Shown one piece after another: positions 49,282-57,258 of a stretch of 64,000 nt of DNA; the stretch's first letter is position 1; every line of letters begins with the position of its first letter. The position numbers were made by a program, and so were the translations under genes. The notes beneath the pieces are model-generated. The model worked only from the letters and a program-made list of their open reading frames with translations, was not told the DNA's origin and made no database searches. The stretch lies in assembly GCF_007860105.1 (NCBI RefSeq), contig NZ_SJPU01000001.1:682001-746000 (forward strand), given 5' to 3'. Source of the stretch: Allorhodopirellula heiligendammensis. GTDB lineage: Bacteria; Planctomycetota; Planctomycetia; Pirellulales; Pirellulaceae.

Positions 49282-49911
49282 TCACCGCAACGGTTTGCGG
49301 TCGTGGTGGGCGCGGATGCGATTGACGAGCGTCCACGCGGGATGGTGCGTCCTCAGTAGCGCTACAATGCGGCTCGTCGAAACCTTCCAGCTCGGAGCGA
49401 CGAGACTCGGCTGTCCACCGGCGACGTGCAAATCGTTCAGGAGCATCGCCAGCACAGCGGGTTTGAACGAATTGTCGTCGGCAAGTTTGAGTGGCGACCC
49501 CCGAAAGCGATCTCGCACAAACTGCTCCACTTGATCGGGTGGTGACGTGCCCTCGGTCGCGAGCGGAGAGGTTGACCGCAGGCTGACGGCTAAGACGTAC
49601 CGCAGGCGGCGAATTGCCACCTCACGGTTGCGGTGCTGGTTTCTCTGCTCGGTCGCTTCGGCGGTGATTTCAGCGGGTCGAAACGTGACAAAAACTCCTG
49701 AGGCCGTGCGGTTGCGATGCTGGCCTCCAGGACCACTTCGCGATTGCATGCGGAATTCACAGGTCTTCAGCAGCTCATCGACCGACCACGCGGCGGGATG
49801 AGGCGACGTGACATTCGGTAGCGAGAGTCGCTGATTCTGACTCGGCATTTCCGCGGACGACCGGTCGCCCTGTGACGAGCCGGAATCGGGAGAAGACTCA
49901 ATGTCGGACAT
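49282..49911 (-). CDS. Class I release-factor-like protein (RF-1 domain, GGQ)
   Basis: A 209-residue protein with only the peptidyl-hydrolysis domain of class I release factors: SRSGPGGQHRNRTASGVFV, with the catalytic GGQ, and the following EATEQRNQHRNREVAIRRL basic segment. It lacks the codon-recognition domain of RF1/RF2 and is longer than ArfB (about 140). The extra C-terminal domain of about 80 residues (SFKPAVLAMLLNDLHVAGGQ, THHPAWTLVNRIRAHHDR) is not recognised. It may rescue stalled ribosomes, as ArfB or PrfH does. The typical second residue after GGQ (HVN) is HRN here. Confidence 0.8.
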   Translation of the reverse strand: MSDIESSPDSGSSQGDRSSAEMPSQNQRLSLPNVTSPHPAAWSVDELLKTCEFRMQSRSGPGGQHRNRTASGVFVTFRPAEITAEATEQRNQHRNREVAIRRLRYVLAVSLRSTSPLATEGTSPPDQVEQFVRDRFRGSPLKLADDNSFKPAVLAMLLNDLHVAGGQPSLVAPSWKVSTSRIVALLRTHHPAWTLVNRIRAHHDRKPLR

Positions 49912-50192
49912 GACTGACTATTCATGTAAGTCGGGGAGCGACGGTAGCTTGGTGGCCAGCGGTGTTCGCTGCGCACGACAACTGACTCAACACGAACACG
50001 GGTAATGCGTTGTAATATAATCTGGACATCGGCGGGGCCCACAACCACCGGCCAGATGCTGGACGCCCCAAGCCGTGGCCCGCTCCGCCGCGGTACGGAC
50101 TAACGCTTTTCGTCACCGGCCACGTCATGATCCAACGCCATAGGTTTCAGTGCCACAGGTTGTCGCGACTGCCGCACCACGAAATCGGAGGT

Positions 50193-51689
50193 CTACGTCG
50201 AGGTGAGCGTCCAGTCGCGGCGCTGTCGGCTGCTCGGGATGCCCATTTTCTTGCGATACTTGGTCACTGTTCGCCGGGCGACGCTCATGCCGGCATTTTG
50301 CAGCTCCTCGACCAAGGCTTCATCGCTGAACGGCTTGCTCTTGTCTTCCTTATCGATCAACTCTTGCAGCTTCAGGCGGATCGTGTCCCAAGCGACATCG
50401 TCACCATCGTCGGTCTGGGTGCCACCGACGAAGAACCGCCGCAGCGGGAGGATTCCCCGCGGCGTTTGGATCCACTTGTCGTCGACTGCGCGGCTCACGG
50501 TAGTCACGTGGACACCCACCTTATCGGCGATCTGCTGCATTTTAAGCGGTTCGATCGCTTCGGGGCCCTCATCGAGAAATCGTTTTTGGTGCTCGACGAT
50601 TGCTTCGGAGACTTTGGTCAGCGTGCTACGGCGTTGCTCAATGGAATCGATCAACCACTGGGCACCGTTGATCTTCTGTTTAATGAACTCGCGTTCTTCG
50701 GCCGAGCAGTCTGAGGCTTGCAGGCGACTCCGGTAGTATTTGCTGATGAACAGGTTCGGAACGCGGTCGTCATCGAGTCGAACTCGATACTCCCCTGATT
50801 CATCTTGTTCGAGAATGATGTCAGGGGTGACATTGGGAACATACGTTTCCAAAAATGCTGCGCCTGGTTTCGGATTGAGCAGGTGAAGTTCCATTCGCAG
50901 CTCTTGGATCTGTTCGATCGAGAAGCCGGTTTTCTTGGAGATTTGTGGGAGGCGGTTTTCGGCCAGATCATTTAAGTAAAACCGAATGAGCTTCTGCAAT
51001 TCCTCGAAATGCGGACTCTGGGGATCAAGTTGCAAGATCAAGCATTCGGCGAGATCCCGCGCAGCAATTCCGGTGGGCTCGAGCGACTGGACCACCCGCA
51101 GCGCCTCTTCGGCTTTGGCGAGATCCTCTTTGGTATGGCCGGGGGGCAACATGTCAGCGACCGGCGTGCGCAGGTAGCCGCCGTCGGACGCGTTAAGCGT
51201 ACTGATGATTCGCTCCGCGATTTGCTCGACCTCGTCGTCAATATCCATCTCGGCGAGTTGATGGAGCAGGAAGTCGTTGAGTGATTCCGGGCGGGATTGG
51301 GCGTTCGCCATCATGTCGTGCCGCCGATCGGCTTCCTCGGACATGCGGTTGCTGCTGCGGCGAAACGAGTCGTCGAAATTGCTCGATGAGTCGGCGTCCA
51401 TGTTGAGCAGTCGCTCAAAGTCATCCTTATTATCGTGATCGTTGTCGACGACCAGCTCTTTTTCATTTTCGCTGCGTGAATCCTTGCTCGACGAGTCTTC
51501 GTCGGCATCATCCGGCGACATCGGGTCGCCTGAAACCTGCTCGAGCAGCGGATTTTCGTTCATTTCCTGCTCGATACGCTCCTGCAACGCGAGCGTCGGC
51601 ATCTGCAGAATTTCCATCGACTGGATCATCCGAGGTGCAAGTTTCTGCACCTGGCTCTGTCGGGCGTGTAGCCCCACTGACATCCGCAT
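50193..51689 (-). CDS. rpoN: RNA polymerase sigma-54 factor
   Basis: A 498-residue sigma factor. Region I is Gln/Leu-rich (LAPRMIQSMEILQMPTLAL), region II is acidic (NDHDNKDDFERLLNMDAD), and region III contains the core-binding domain and the HTH-like VGVHVTTVSRAVDDKWIQTP. The RpoN box reads ARRTVTKYRKKMGIPSS near the C terminus, close to the canonical ARRTVAKYRE. It acts with AAA+ activator proteins at -24/-12 promoters; none is encoded in the window. ATG 51689 starts the conserved N terminus. Confidence 0.96.
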   Translation of the reverse strand: MRMSVGLHARQSQVQKLAPRMIQSMEILQMPTLALQERIEQEMNENPLLEQVSGDPMSPDDADEDSSSKDSRSENEKELVVDNDHDNKDDFERLLNMDADSSSNFDDSFRRSSNRMSEEADRRHDMMANAQSRPESLNDFLLHQLAEMDIDDEVEQIAERIISTLNASDGGYLRTPVADMLPPGHTKEDLAKAEEALRVVQSLEPTGIAARDLAECLILQLDPQSPHFEELQKLIRFYLNDLAENRLPQISKKTGFSIEQIQELRMELHLLNPKPGAAFLETYVPNVTPDIILEQDESGEYRVRLDDDRVPNLFISKYYRSRLQASDCSAEEREFIKQKINGAQWLIDSIEQRRSTLTKVSEAIVEHQKRFLDEGPEAIEPLKMQQIADKVGVHVTTVSRAVDDKWIQTPRGILPLRRFFVGGTQTDDGDDVAWDTIRLKLQELIDKEDKSKPFSDEALVEELQNAGMSVARRTVTKYRKKMGIPSSRQRRDWTLTST

Positions 51690-51812
51690 GGGAATCCCAT
51701 TCTCTCAAAGAAAAGTAACCTGATAACACGTCCGCCTTATTCTAGAGCGAATACGGTGCCAACGGTAAGAACGGTTTTCGTTTTTTCTGATAATTTGAGC
51801 TGCAAAAAGCAC

Positions 51813-52412
51813 TCAGAGTTTCTGTCGTCCCGTGAGAGCGTCGGCAATGATCTCGCGATTGGCATACTCAAGGACGCTGCCAGCGGTGATTCCACGTGCT
51901 AAACGTGTGATTTCGACGGGGAACTCACTGAGTTGATTGGAAAGATATAGCGAGGTGCCGTCACCCTCGACGGTCGGATTGGTGGCCATGATAATTTCGG
52001 AAAAATTTCCCGTCCGGACCCGCTCCACTAACGCGTCGATCGTCAATTGGTCCGGTGTCACGCCATCGAGCGGGGCGATGCGGCCGAGCAGCACATGATA
52101 GAGACCTTTGTAGGCCCCCGAAGCTTCGAGACTGAGTAAGTCGCGTGGCTGTTCGACCACGCAGAGTCTTGTCGCGTCGCGGTTGGGATCCGCACAAATC
52201 TGGCAATATTCTTGCTCGGATAAATTGAAACAAGCGGCGCAGTAGCGAACATCCGTGCGCACGCGCCGAATGGCATCCGCGAGAGCCAACGCTTCGTCTT
52301 CGCGCACGCGCAGCAAATGAAACGCCAGTCGTTCGGCACTTTTGCGGCCGATGCCCGGTAATTGGCTAAGCCGATCGACGAGCTGTGAGACCGCCCCGGC
52401 ATGACTGCTCAT
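51813..52412 (-). CDS. recR: Recombination mediator RecR
   Basis: A 199-residue DNA-binding protein of the RecFOR pathway that helps load RecA on gapped DNA. The N-terminal helix-hairpin-helix reads LSQLPGIGRKSAERLAFHLL, and the zinc finger uses RYCAACFNLSEQEYCQIC. The Toprim domain has LCVVEQPRDLLSLE and EIIMATNPTVEGDGTSLYL. The size is as expected (about 200). The ATG overlaps the ybaB stop as ATGA, so the two are translationally coupled. Confidence 0.97.
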   Translation of the reverse strand: MSSHAGAVSQLVDRLSQLPGIGRKSAERLAFHLLRVREDEALALADAIRRVRTDVRYCAACFNLSEQEYCQICADPNRDATRLCVVEQPRDLLSLEASGAYKGLYHVLLGRIAPLDGVTPDQLTIDALVERVRTGNFSEIIMATNPTVEGDGTSLYLSNQLSEFPVEITRLARGITAGSVLEYANREIIADALTGRQKL

Positions 52413-52795
52413 CCATTGCCGCCCGTGATGCTCGCCAGGATTCCGTCCATGCCAGGTATATTGACGTCGAGATCGCTAGCCAGTTGGCTAACGGCGTTGG
52501 CGTATAGCTGTTTGGCGTCCGCTCCGGCGGAATTCGTCGCTTCTTGAATTGCTGCGCCGAGCCGCTCAGGTGGCAAGGCGCTATCCGTGCCCGCACCGAA
52601 AACCTCCGGGCTGACGTCGACGTTTTGAACCTCGCCGACGCCATTCATGGTCACGGTGACATGCCCGCAGGAGGAACTCGCGGTGACACGTTCTGATTTC
52701 ATGCGATCGTTGAGCTGACGCATGTGATCAGGGATGTCTTGCAGCTTGCCGATCATCGAGGCAATGTTGCCGAGGTTACCAAGTCCTTTGAACAT
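52409..52795 (-). CDS. ybaB: Nucleoid-associated protein YbaB/EbfC
   Basis: A 128-residue small DNA-binding protein. It starts MFKGLGNLGNIASMIGKLQ and has the central beta sheet VTVTMNGVGEVQNVDVSPEV, then a helical C terminus. The family forms dimers and is encoded between dnaX and recR in many bacteria; the same order dnaX-ybaB-recR is kept here. It ends in overlap with recR. Confidence 0.93.
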   Translation of the reverse strand: MFKGLGNLGNIASMIGKLQDIPDHMRQLNDRMKSERVTASSSCGHVTVTMNGVGEVQNVDVSPEVFGAGTDSALPPERLGAAIQEATNSAGADAKQLYANAVSQLASDLDVNIPGMDGILASITGGNG

Positions 52796-52823
52796 AAAAA
52801 TCGTCTTTCAATGAGTAAGGTGT

Positions 52824-54686
52824 TTAAGATCGGGGGGTATCAATGCGAACAATTTCCGCGCCGAGAAGATCGATGCAAGCTCGCACCATTGGGTTGGCTT
52901 CAATCTCCCGCATCCGTTGCATGCGATTTTGCGTCTTGGGCTTCGCCACCGCCTGCTGCATCGGTGGTGCTTTCGTCCCGGTTACCAACGTGACCGTGAG
53001 CTGACGGCCAGTCACGCGGGCAATCGTGCGAACAATCTCCTCTTTGTTCTGGGGCGAGCCACAACGACTCATCGCTAGTCCGGACGTTTCTGGGAAAGTC
53101 AGCTCGACGGTTCCGGGTTGCGGCACGCCGAACTTTTCCGCGGCTTTGACCAGCGTCGCGGTCATGGGATCCATCTCGTCGAGTATCTGTTTCCAAGACG
53201 AGTGTAGTTCGGCATCGCTAAGGGGCGCAGAAGTTATCGAGTCAACCGCAGGTGGATGGTCTGCTGGCGGTGGTGTACTCGCAGGGGGCGGCGCCGTCCC
53301 AAGCGTCTGGGTTGCCGCCGGTGTCTGCGCTGCGGCCGGTGTCTGGGTTGCCGCTGGCGTTGCCGCCGGCGCTGGCGTTGCCGCTGGGGGGGCGGTCCCA
53401 GGCGGGATCGCAGTGGGTGGCGTCGAAGCGGGGGTGAGGTGGCCCGTCGCGATTGCAGCCCCGACCGAGGAGGGCTGCGTTTTATTTATCGCGTTTTTTT
53501 TTTCGCTATGATCCGACGCCAGTCCTTGGGCTGCGGCCGTCAGGTCGACGATCGCTTGCAGGTCCGGCAAATGACAGATCTGGATTAATGTTGATTCCAA
53601 GAGCACGCGGGCGTGAACGCTGTGGCGGATCCGCACCAGGGTTTCGTCAACCAACCCCACGATGGCAAGTACCGTTTGGAGTCCCCATTGCTGGCCCAGT
53701 TCTACCAGCGAATCGTGCATCGAGCCGGCCGCGTACCGCAACATCGAGGCGTCGCAGCCTACGCTCGCGGTCATCAAATCTCGGAAGTAACCGAGCATCT
53801 GTTCTGTTAATCGCCCGGCATCGACCCCCGCGGCAACGGCCTCGTCGACCTGGATGAGCGCAGACGCCGCATCGCGAGCTTGCATGGCTTGAGCAAGCCG
53901 ATGCAATCGCTGGTCGTCCGCCGTACCGAGCATCGCGTGAACTTGATCGGCGGTCAGATGCCCATCGCTAAAGCTCAGGACCTGCTCGAGCAACGATTGG
54001 CTGTCACGCATCGAGCCAGCCGCCCGTCGGGCGAGCAATTCCAACGCTTCGTCTTCGGCGGTGCTATTTTCGGCCTCTACGATTTCACGCAGTCTACCCA
54101 CAATTTTGCTAGATTCCACCGGTGCAAAATCGAACCTTTGGCAGCGGCTCAGCACGGTGATCGGAATCTTTTCGGGATCCGTGGTGCAGAAGATAAACTT
54201 CACATGTTCGGGGGGCTCTTCGAGCGTTTTCAGCAGCGCGTTGAAAGCTGCGCCGGTCAACATGTGAACTTCGTCGATGATGTAAATCTTGTAGCGTGAG
54301 CGGCTCGGCCGCACACCGACGTTGGCCCGCAACGATCGGATTTCGTCAATCCCTCGGTTGCTGGCCCCGTCGATCTCGATCACATCGACGTCTTCACCGG
54401 AGTCAATCGCTTGGGCGACGTCACTCTCGCTGTCGGGGTGCGAGGTGGGCCCGCCGGGATGATTCAGGGCTTTCGCGAAAATGCGCGCCGTGCTGGTCTT
54501 CCCGACACCACGAGCTCCCGTGAACAGATACGCGTGTCCCACACGCGAGGTCTCGATCGCACCCTGCAAGGCTTTTGCAACGTGGTCTTGGCCGACCAGC
54601 TGGTCGAAGTCCCGGGGCCGATAGCGGCGTGCGACCACGACGTAGGAGTCGTTTCCAGAATCCTGTTCGTTCGCAGAAGTGCCCAT
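52824..54686 (-). CDS. dnaX: DNA polymerase III subunit tau/gamma
   Basis: A 620-residue clamp-loader ATPase. The AAA+ core starts RRYRPRDFDQLVGQDHV, with Walker A GARGVGKTST (57-66), the DExH-like IIDEVHML and sensor LSRCQRFDF. The zinc module is altered: at positions where the family has four Cys, the residues are His76, Asp85, Ser88 and Ala91. Domain III ends near residue 370. A run of ten A residues (53494-53503) encodes EKKN at 395-398, followed by a Pro/Ala/Thr linker (TPPTAIPPGTAPPAATP) and the tau C-terminal domain. Slippage at the A10 run would give a product of about 400 residues, similar to gamma. It is followed by ybaB and recR. Confidence 0.96.
   Translation of the reverse strand: MGTSANEQDSGNDSYVVVARRYRPRDFDQLVGQDHVAKALQGAIETSRVGHAYLFTGARGVGKTSTARIFAKALNHPGGPTSHPDSESDVAQAIDSGEDVDVIEIDGASNRGIDEIRSLRANVGVRPSRSRYKIYIIDEVHMLTGAAFNALLKTLEEPPEHVKFIFCTTDPEKIPITVLSRCQRFDFAPVESSKIVGRLREIVEAENSTAEDEALELLARRAAGSMRDSQSLLEQVLSFSDGHLTADQVHAMLGTADDQRLHRLAQAMQARDAASALIQVDEAVAAGVDAGRLTEQMLGYFRDLMTASVGCDASMLRYAAGSMHDSLVELGQQWGLQTVLAIVGLVDETLVRIRHSVHARVLLESTLIQICHLPDLQAIVDLTAAAQGLASDHSEKKNAINKTQPSSVGAAIATGHLTPASTPPTAIPPGTAPPAATPAPAATPAATQTPAAAQTPAATQTLGTAPPPASTPPPADHPPAVDSITSAPLSDAELHSSWKQILDEMDPMTATLVKAAEKFGVPQPGTVELTFPETSGLAMSRCGSPQNKEEIVRTIARVTGRQLTVTLVTGTKAPPMQQAVAKPKTQNRMQRMREIEANPMVRACIDLLGAEIVRIDTPRS
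53494..53503 (-). promoter_or_regulatory. A10 slippage site in dnaX
   Basis: The minus strand reads GCG-A10-CGCGATAAATAAAAC. In the main frame it gives GAA AAA AAA AAC. With one A more, or a -1 ribosomal shift, the frame runs AAA CGC GAT AAA TAA and stops. With one A less it runs ACG CGA TAA and stops. Both alternatives therefore end within a few codons of the run. Confidence 0.75.
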
Positions 54687-54757
54687 GTTTTCGGCGTCAA
54701 TTAAACCTAAGGATCAGTCCGAAAAGGGGTCATGCTGGGATCGGAATTCATCCGCGC

Positions 54758-54852
54758 GGTGGAGGCGACCCTCACACAAAGCGGCACTGCTTATGGCTGC
54801 TCCAGTTAAGGCCTGACCAGGTTCACAGCTTGCAGTCGCAAGGGTCGCCACC
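54758..54852 (-). ncRNA. ffs: Signal recognition particle RNA (4.5S-type)
   Basis: The minus strand carries the domain IV signature GGTCAGGCC...GGAGCAGCC, with the asymmetric bulge that Ffh binds. The 5' end GGTGGCGACCCT pairs with the 3' end AGGGTCGCC-T-CCACC, closing a hairpin of about 95 nt. The apical part reads CCTTAACTGG instead of the usual CCGGAAGG, so the GGAA tetraloop is replaced. Location beside dnaX, as in many bacteria, supports the call. The ends are estimated from the pairing. Confidence 0.87.
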
Positions 54853-55028
54853 ATCACGCGGACAACATTCGTCCCGGCGGCGGACACCCAGTCTAGAACA
54901 CCGAGCCGATTCGCGAAAGATGCGTGCGGCGACTAACCGCAGATTCCGCAATTGTGATGAAATAGAGTACAAAACGCACTCATCAGTTTCATCCAGTTCC
55001 TGTGCTGCCATTTTCCGGAGACTTTTTA

Positions 55029-55718
55029 GTGGATTCCCACCAGCCACTCGCGACCGATTCGAATGACGACGCGGTGAAAAAACGCAAACCGCTCCACCAA
55101 CGCGGCGATCCGTCATGGAAAACCTACTCGGATCAGTGGAAAGAAAACCACGGCACCTTGTTGATGGTGTTTGCGGCATCGATCACAGTCGTTGGGGTTG
55201 CGATTCTCCTGTTCCAGCAAAATCGCTTTCGCAAACCCGCCTTCCCGACCTCGCAGATGTTTCCCAAGCCGCCCGATGAGACCAGCTTGGAAGCGTTTGC
55301 CCCCATCGATGACAGCGAATCCGATCGCATCCAGGGCCCCACATTTCGGTTGCGGATTGCAGGGGCGACGCTCGAGCCTGACGCCGACGAGCGAGGTGCG
55401 ATCCGGATCGCAATCTACCCAACGAGCGATCGTTTTAATCAGCCTGAATCCGCGATTTGGAAGCGTTCGGTCGCGATTGACCCAGCCTCCGAGACGGTCT
55501 GTTTGATCCCGATTGATGGATTGCCGCCGACTTTCGCGATCGCGGTATTTCTAGACGCTAACGAGAACGGGCAACTCGATCGCAATGTGTTGGGAGTTCC
55601 ATCAGAGCGTTACGGTTTCAGTAATGACGCCCGAGGGAAGGTTGGGCCACCCGGTTTTGAAGAGGCTGTTGTCGCTCGGCCAGCGCCCGATGAAGAGCTC
55701 GAAATCAAAATCTGGTAG
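55029..55718 (+). CDS. Membrane-anchored DUF2141-like protein
   Basis: A 229-residue protein. GTG 55029 is chosen because CCGGAG lies at good distance before it; GTG 55002 is an alternative. A cytosolic N-terminal stretch is followed by one transmembrane helix (LLMVFAASITVVGVAILLF), then an extracytoplasmic beta domain. The end reads AVFLDANENGQLDRN, LGVPSERYGFSND and GPPGFEEAV, matching the DUF2141 pattern (hDxNxNgxlD...GxPxExyGFSN). The function of the family is unknown; the calcium-like DxNxNGxLD may bind Ca2+. Confidence 0.75.
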   Translation: MDSHQPLATDSNDDAVKKRKPLHQRGDPSWKTYSDQWKENHGTLLMVFAASITVVGVAILLFQQNRFRKPAFPTSQMFPKPPDETSLEAFAPIDDSESDRIQGPTFRLRIAGATLEPDADERGAIRIAIYPTSDRFNQPESAIWKRSVAIDPASETVCLIPIDGLPPTFAIAVFLDANENGQLDRNVLGVPSERYGFSNDARGKVGPPGFEEAVVARPAPDEELEIKIW

Positions 55719-55736
55719 CGAAAAGATCGAGGTGAG

Positions 55737-55780
55737 AGAGGCGGGGAGTCACGCTCATGCGAGCGTTACGACCCGCCTCT
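55737..55780. repeat. Two-part hairpin after the DUF2141 gene
   Basis: AGAGGCGGG (55737-55745) pairs with CCCGCCTCT (55772-55780), and CGCTC (55752-55756) pairs with GAGCG (55761-55765) inside it. No T-tract follows. It lies 19 bp after the DUF2141 gene and may mark the 3' end of its transcript. The rest of 55719-55941 shows only a short direct repeat (GTTCGCGCC twice). Confidence 0.45.
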
Positions 55781-55941
55781 GGCAACAATAGAGATGATGC
55801 AACCTCCAATTTGATCGCGTGATTGCCGTTCGCGCCGTTCGCGCCGTTTTTCGCGCAATGCGAATCACACACCAAGCGGCTGTTGCCGCCTCACAGCCTG
55901 GCGGCGTCGTTGGCTCGGCCCCTACTTCAGTCGGGCAATCG

Positions 55942-57141
55942 CTATTGCTTGCTAGGCTCGATGTTTGCGGCAGCCGGTTTCGGCACCGAAAAGAAGGTAT
56001 TGGCGCGGCGAACGCTGGCCGGATCCGCCTTTTCAAGCTCCTTGAGTGCTTCGGCAGCTTCCGGTTTCGGGCATGCCCGGAGATAGTTGACCACCGGGAC
56101 GCGCACCCAATTATTGTCGGCGTCAGCTGTTAGGAACAGTTCTTTCAGTTTGTCGACTTGGCTCCAGTCTTCCCAGCGCGCCAGATCGGGGATGACGAGG
56201 TCGGCCAGATCGCTCCGATCGAGAATCACGTGCAGAGATTCAACGAGTGCACTGCGGGGGATCACGCCGCCTTCGGTGCCATGGAATCGAATTGCCATGA
56301 TCGCGGCATAGGTGTCCGCATAGGAAGCTTGTTGATTGAGTAAGAACTGTTCATTGATCAGTTCCAGACCCGGCTCACCCGCCAAGGTAAGATAGCACGC
56401 GATGAGTGCATCCAACCCTGTGCGAGAGGTTTTTTGTGTGCTGATGAGCATTCCTTCAAGCAGCGGGATGTCCGCTTTGCTTCCACAAACGCCGAGCATC
56501 GTCAGGTAGAGCCGCTTGCGATCAGGCGACATCGTTTCGTCCTGAATCCACTCTACTAATTGGCCGTGGTCCATGTCAGCTTTGATCTGCTGCAGGTCCG
56601 TGTAGGGTGTGATGGCGAACTCGTCGTATGCATCGCGTGAGAGCATGGAGTTTTCGTCCTGCAGATAGGGCAAGTAAAAACGCAGCCGATCGGCCGCGTT
56701 TTTCTTCGCGATGTCAGGAATGCGTAAGAGGTATTGCTCGGCCTGGGGGGTTACAGGCAAACAGGACCACTGCATGTCGCTGGGGTCGGCCCCCGAGAGC
56801 AGGAATCGGCGGCCTTTGGCGACATCGCCGAAATAGACAACCTTGACATGCTGCCCGGCCTCGACGTGGGAGTCGCCTTTGAGCACCGTTTCGATTTTCA
56901 TCTCCACTTCGCCAGTATCCGCGTTACGGGTCACGTCGCCTTGCAACGCCGACGCGATGACGACCGCGTCCATGATCTCCATTTCCTGTCGTAGGGTTTG
57001 GGAGACGGCTGTGCAGAATGGGCACGCGAAAACACTACTGACGGGCGTGAAGCAGAACGCAATGGCAAGCACCGCCAGGGTCAGTAATGAGAACTGCCAA
57101 GGCCGAAATCCACGCGTTGGTGTCGTTATTCTGATTTGCAT
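55942..57141 (-). CDS. Exported CPFC-motif protein, conserved planctomycete type
   Basis: A 399-residue protein with a signal peptide (FSLLTLAVLAIAFCFTPVSSVFA) directly followed by CPFCTAVSQTLRQEM. The CPFC motif immediately after cleavage is notable and may bind metal or act in thiol chemistry. A beta-rich segment follows (VEMKIETVLKGDSHVEAGQ) that resembles an OB-like or tissue-inhibitor-like fold. The rest is helical and repeat-like (DIPLLEGMLIST, LADLVIPDLARWEDWSQV), suggesting HEAT-type solenoid repeats. No enzyme can be named. It stands on the minus strand downstream of the AsmA-like gene. Confidence 0.65.
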   Translation of the reverse strand: MQIRITTPTRGFRPWQFSLLTLAVLAIAFCFTPVSSVFACPFCTAVSQTLRQEMEIMDAVVIASALQGDVTRNADTGEVEMKIETVLKGDSHVEAGQHVKVVYFGDVAKGRRFLLSGADPSDMQWSCLPVTPQAEQYLLRIPDIAKKNAADRLRFYLPYLQDENSMLSRDAYDEFAITPYTDLQQIKADMDHGQLVEWIQDETMSPDRKRLYLTMLGVCGSKADIPLLEGMLISTQKTSRTGLDALIACYLTLAGEPGLELINEQFLLNQQASYADTYAAIMAIRFHGTEGGVIPRSALVESLHVILDRSDLADLVIPDLARWEDWSQVDKLKELFLTADADNNWVRVPVVNYLRACPKPEAAEALKELEKADPASVRRANTFFSVPKPAAANIEPSKQ

Positions 57142-57258
57142 GTTGAACTATCGTCTGGCGATGGAAGCGAAGAAACCGTGAGGGAGATTCACCACCATAG
57201 CGTAAGCCGGAAATCACGGGAATCAATGGTTTAGTCTTCCATACGGCTGAGTAGCCGA

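Noticed and set aside
50127..50714. A 195-codon plus-strand open frame with a TATAAT (50016-50021) upstream
   Set aside because: It lies antisense to rpoN, which is clearly coding. The TATAAT has no -35 partner at the right distance.
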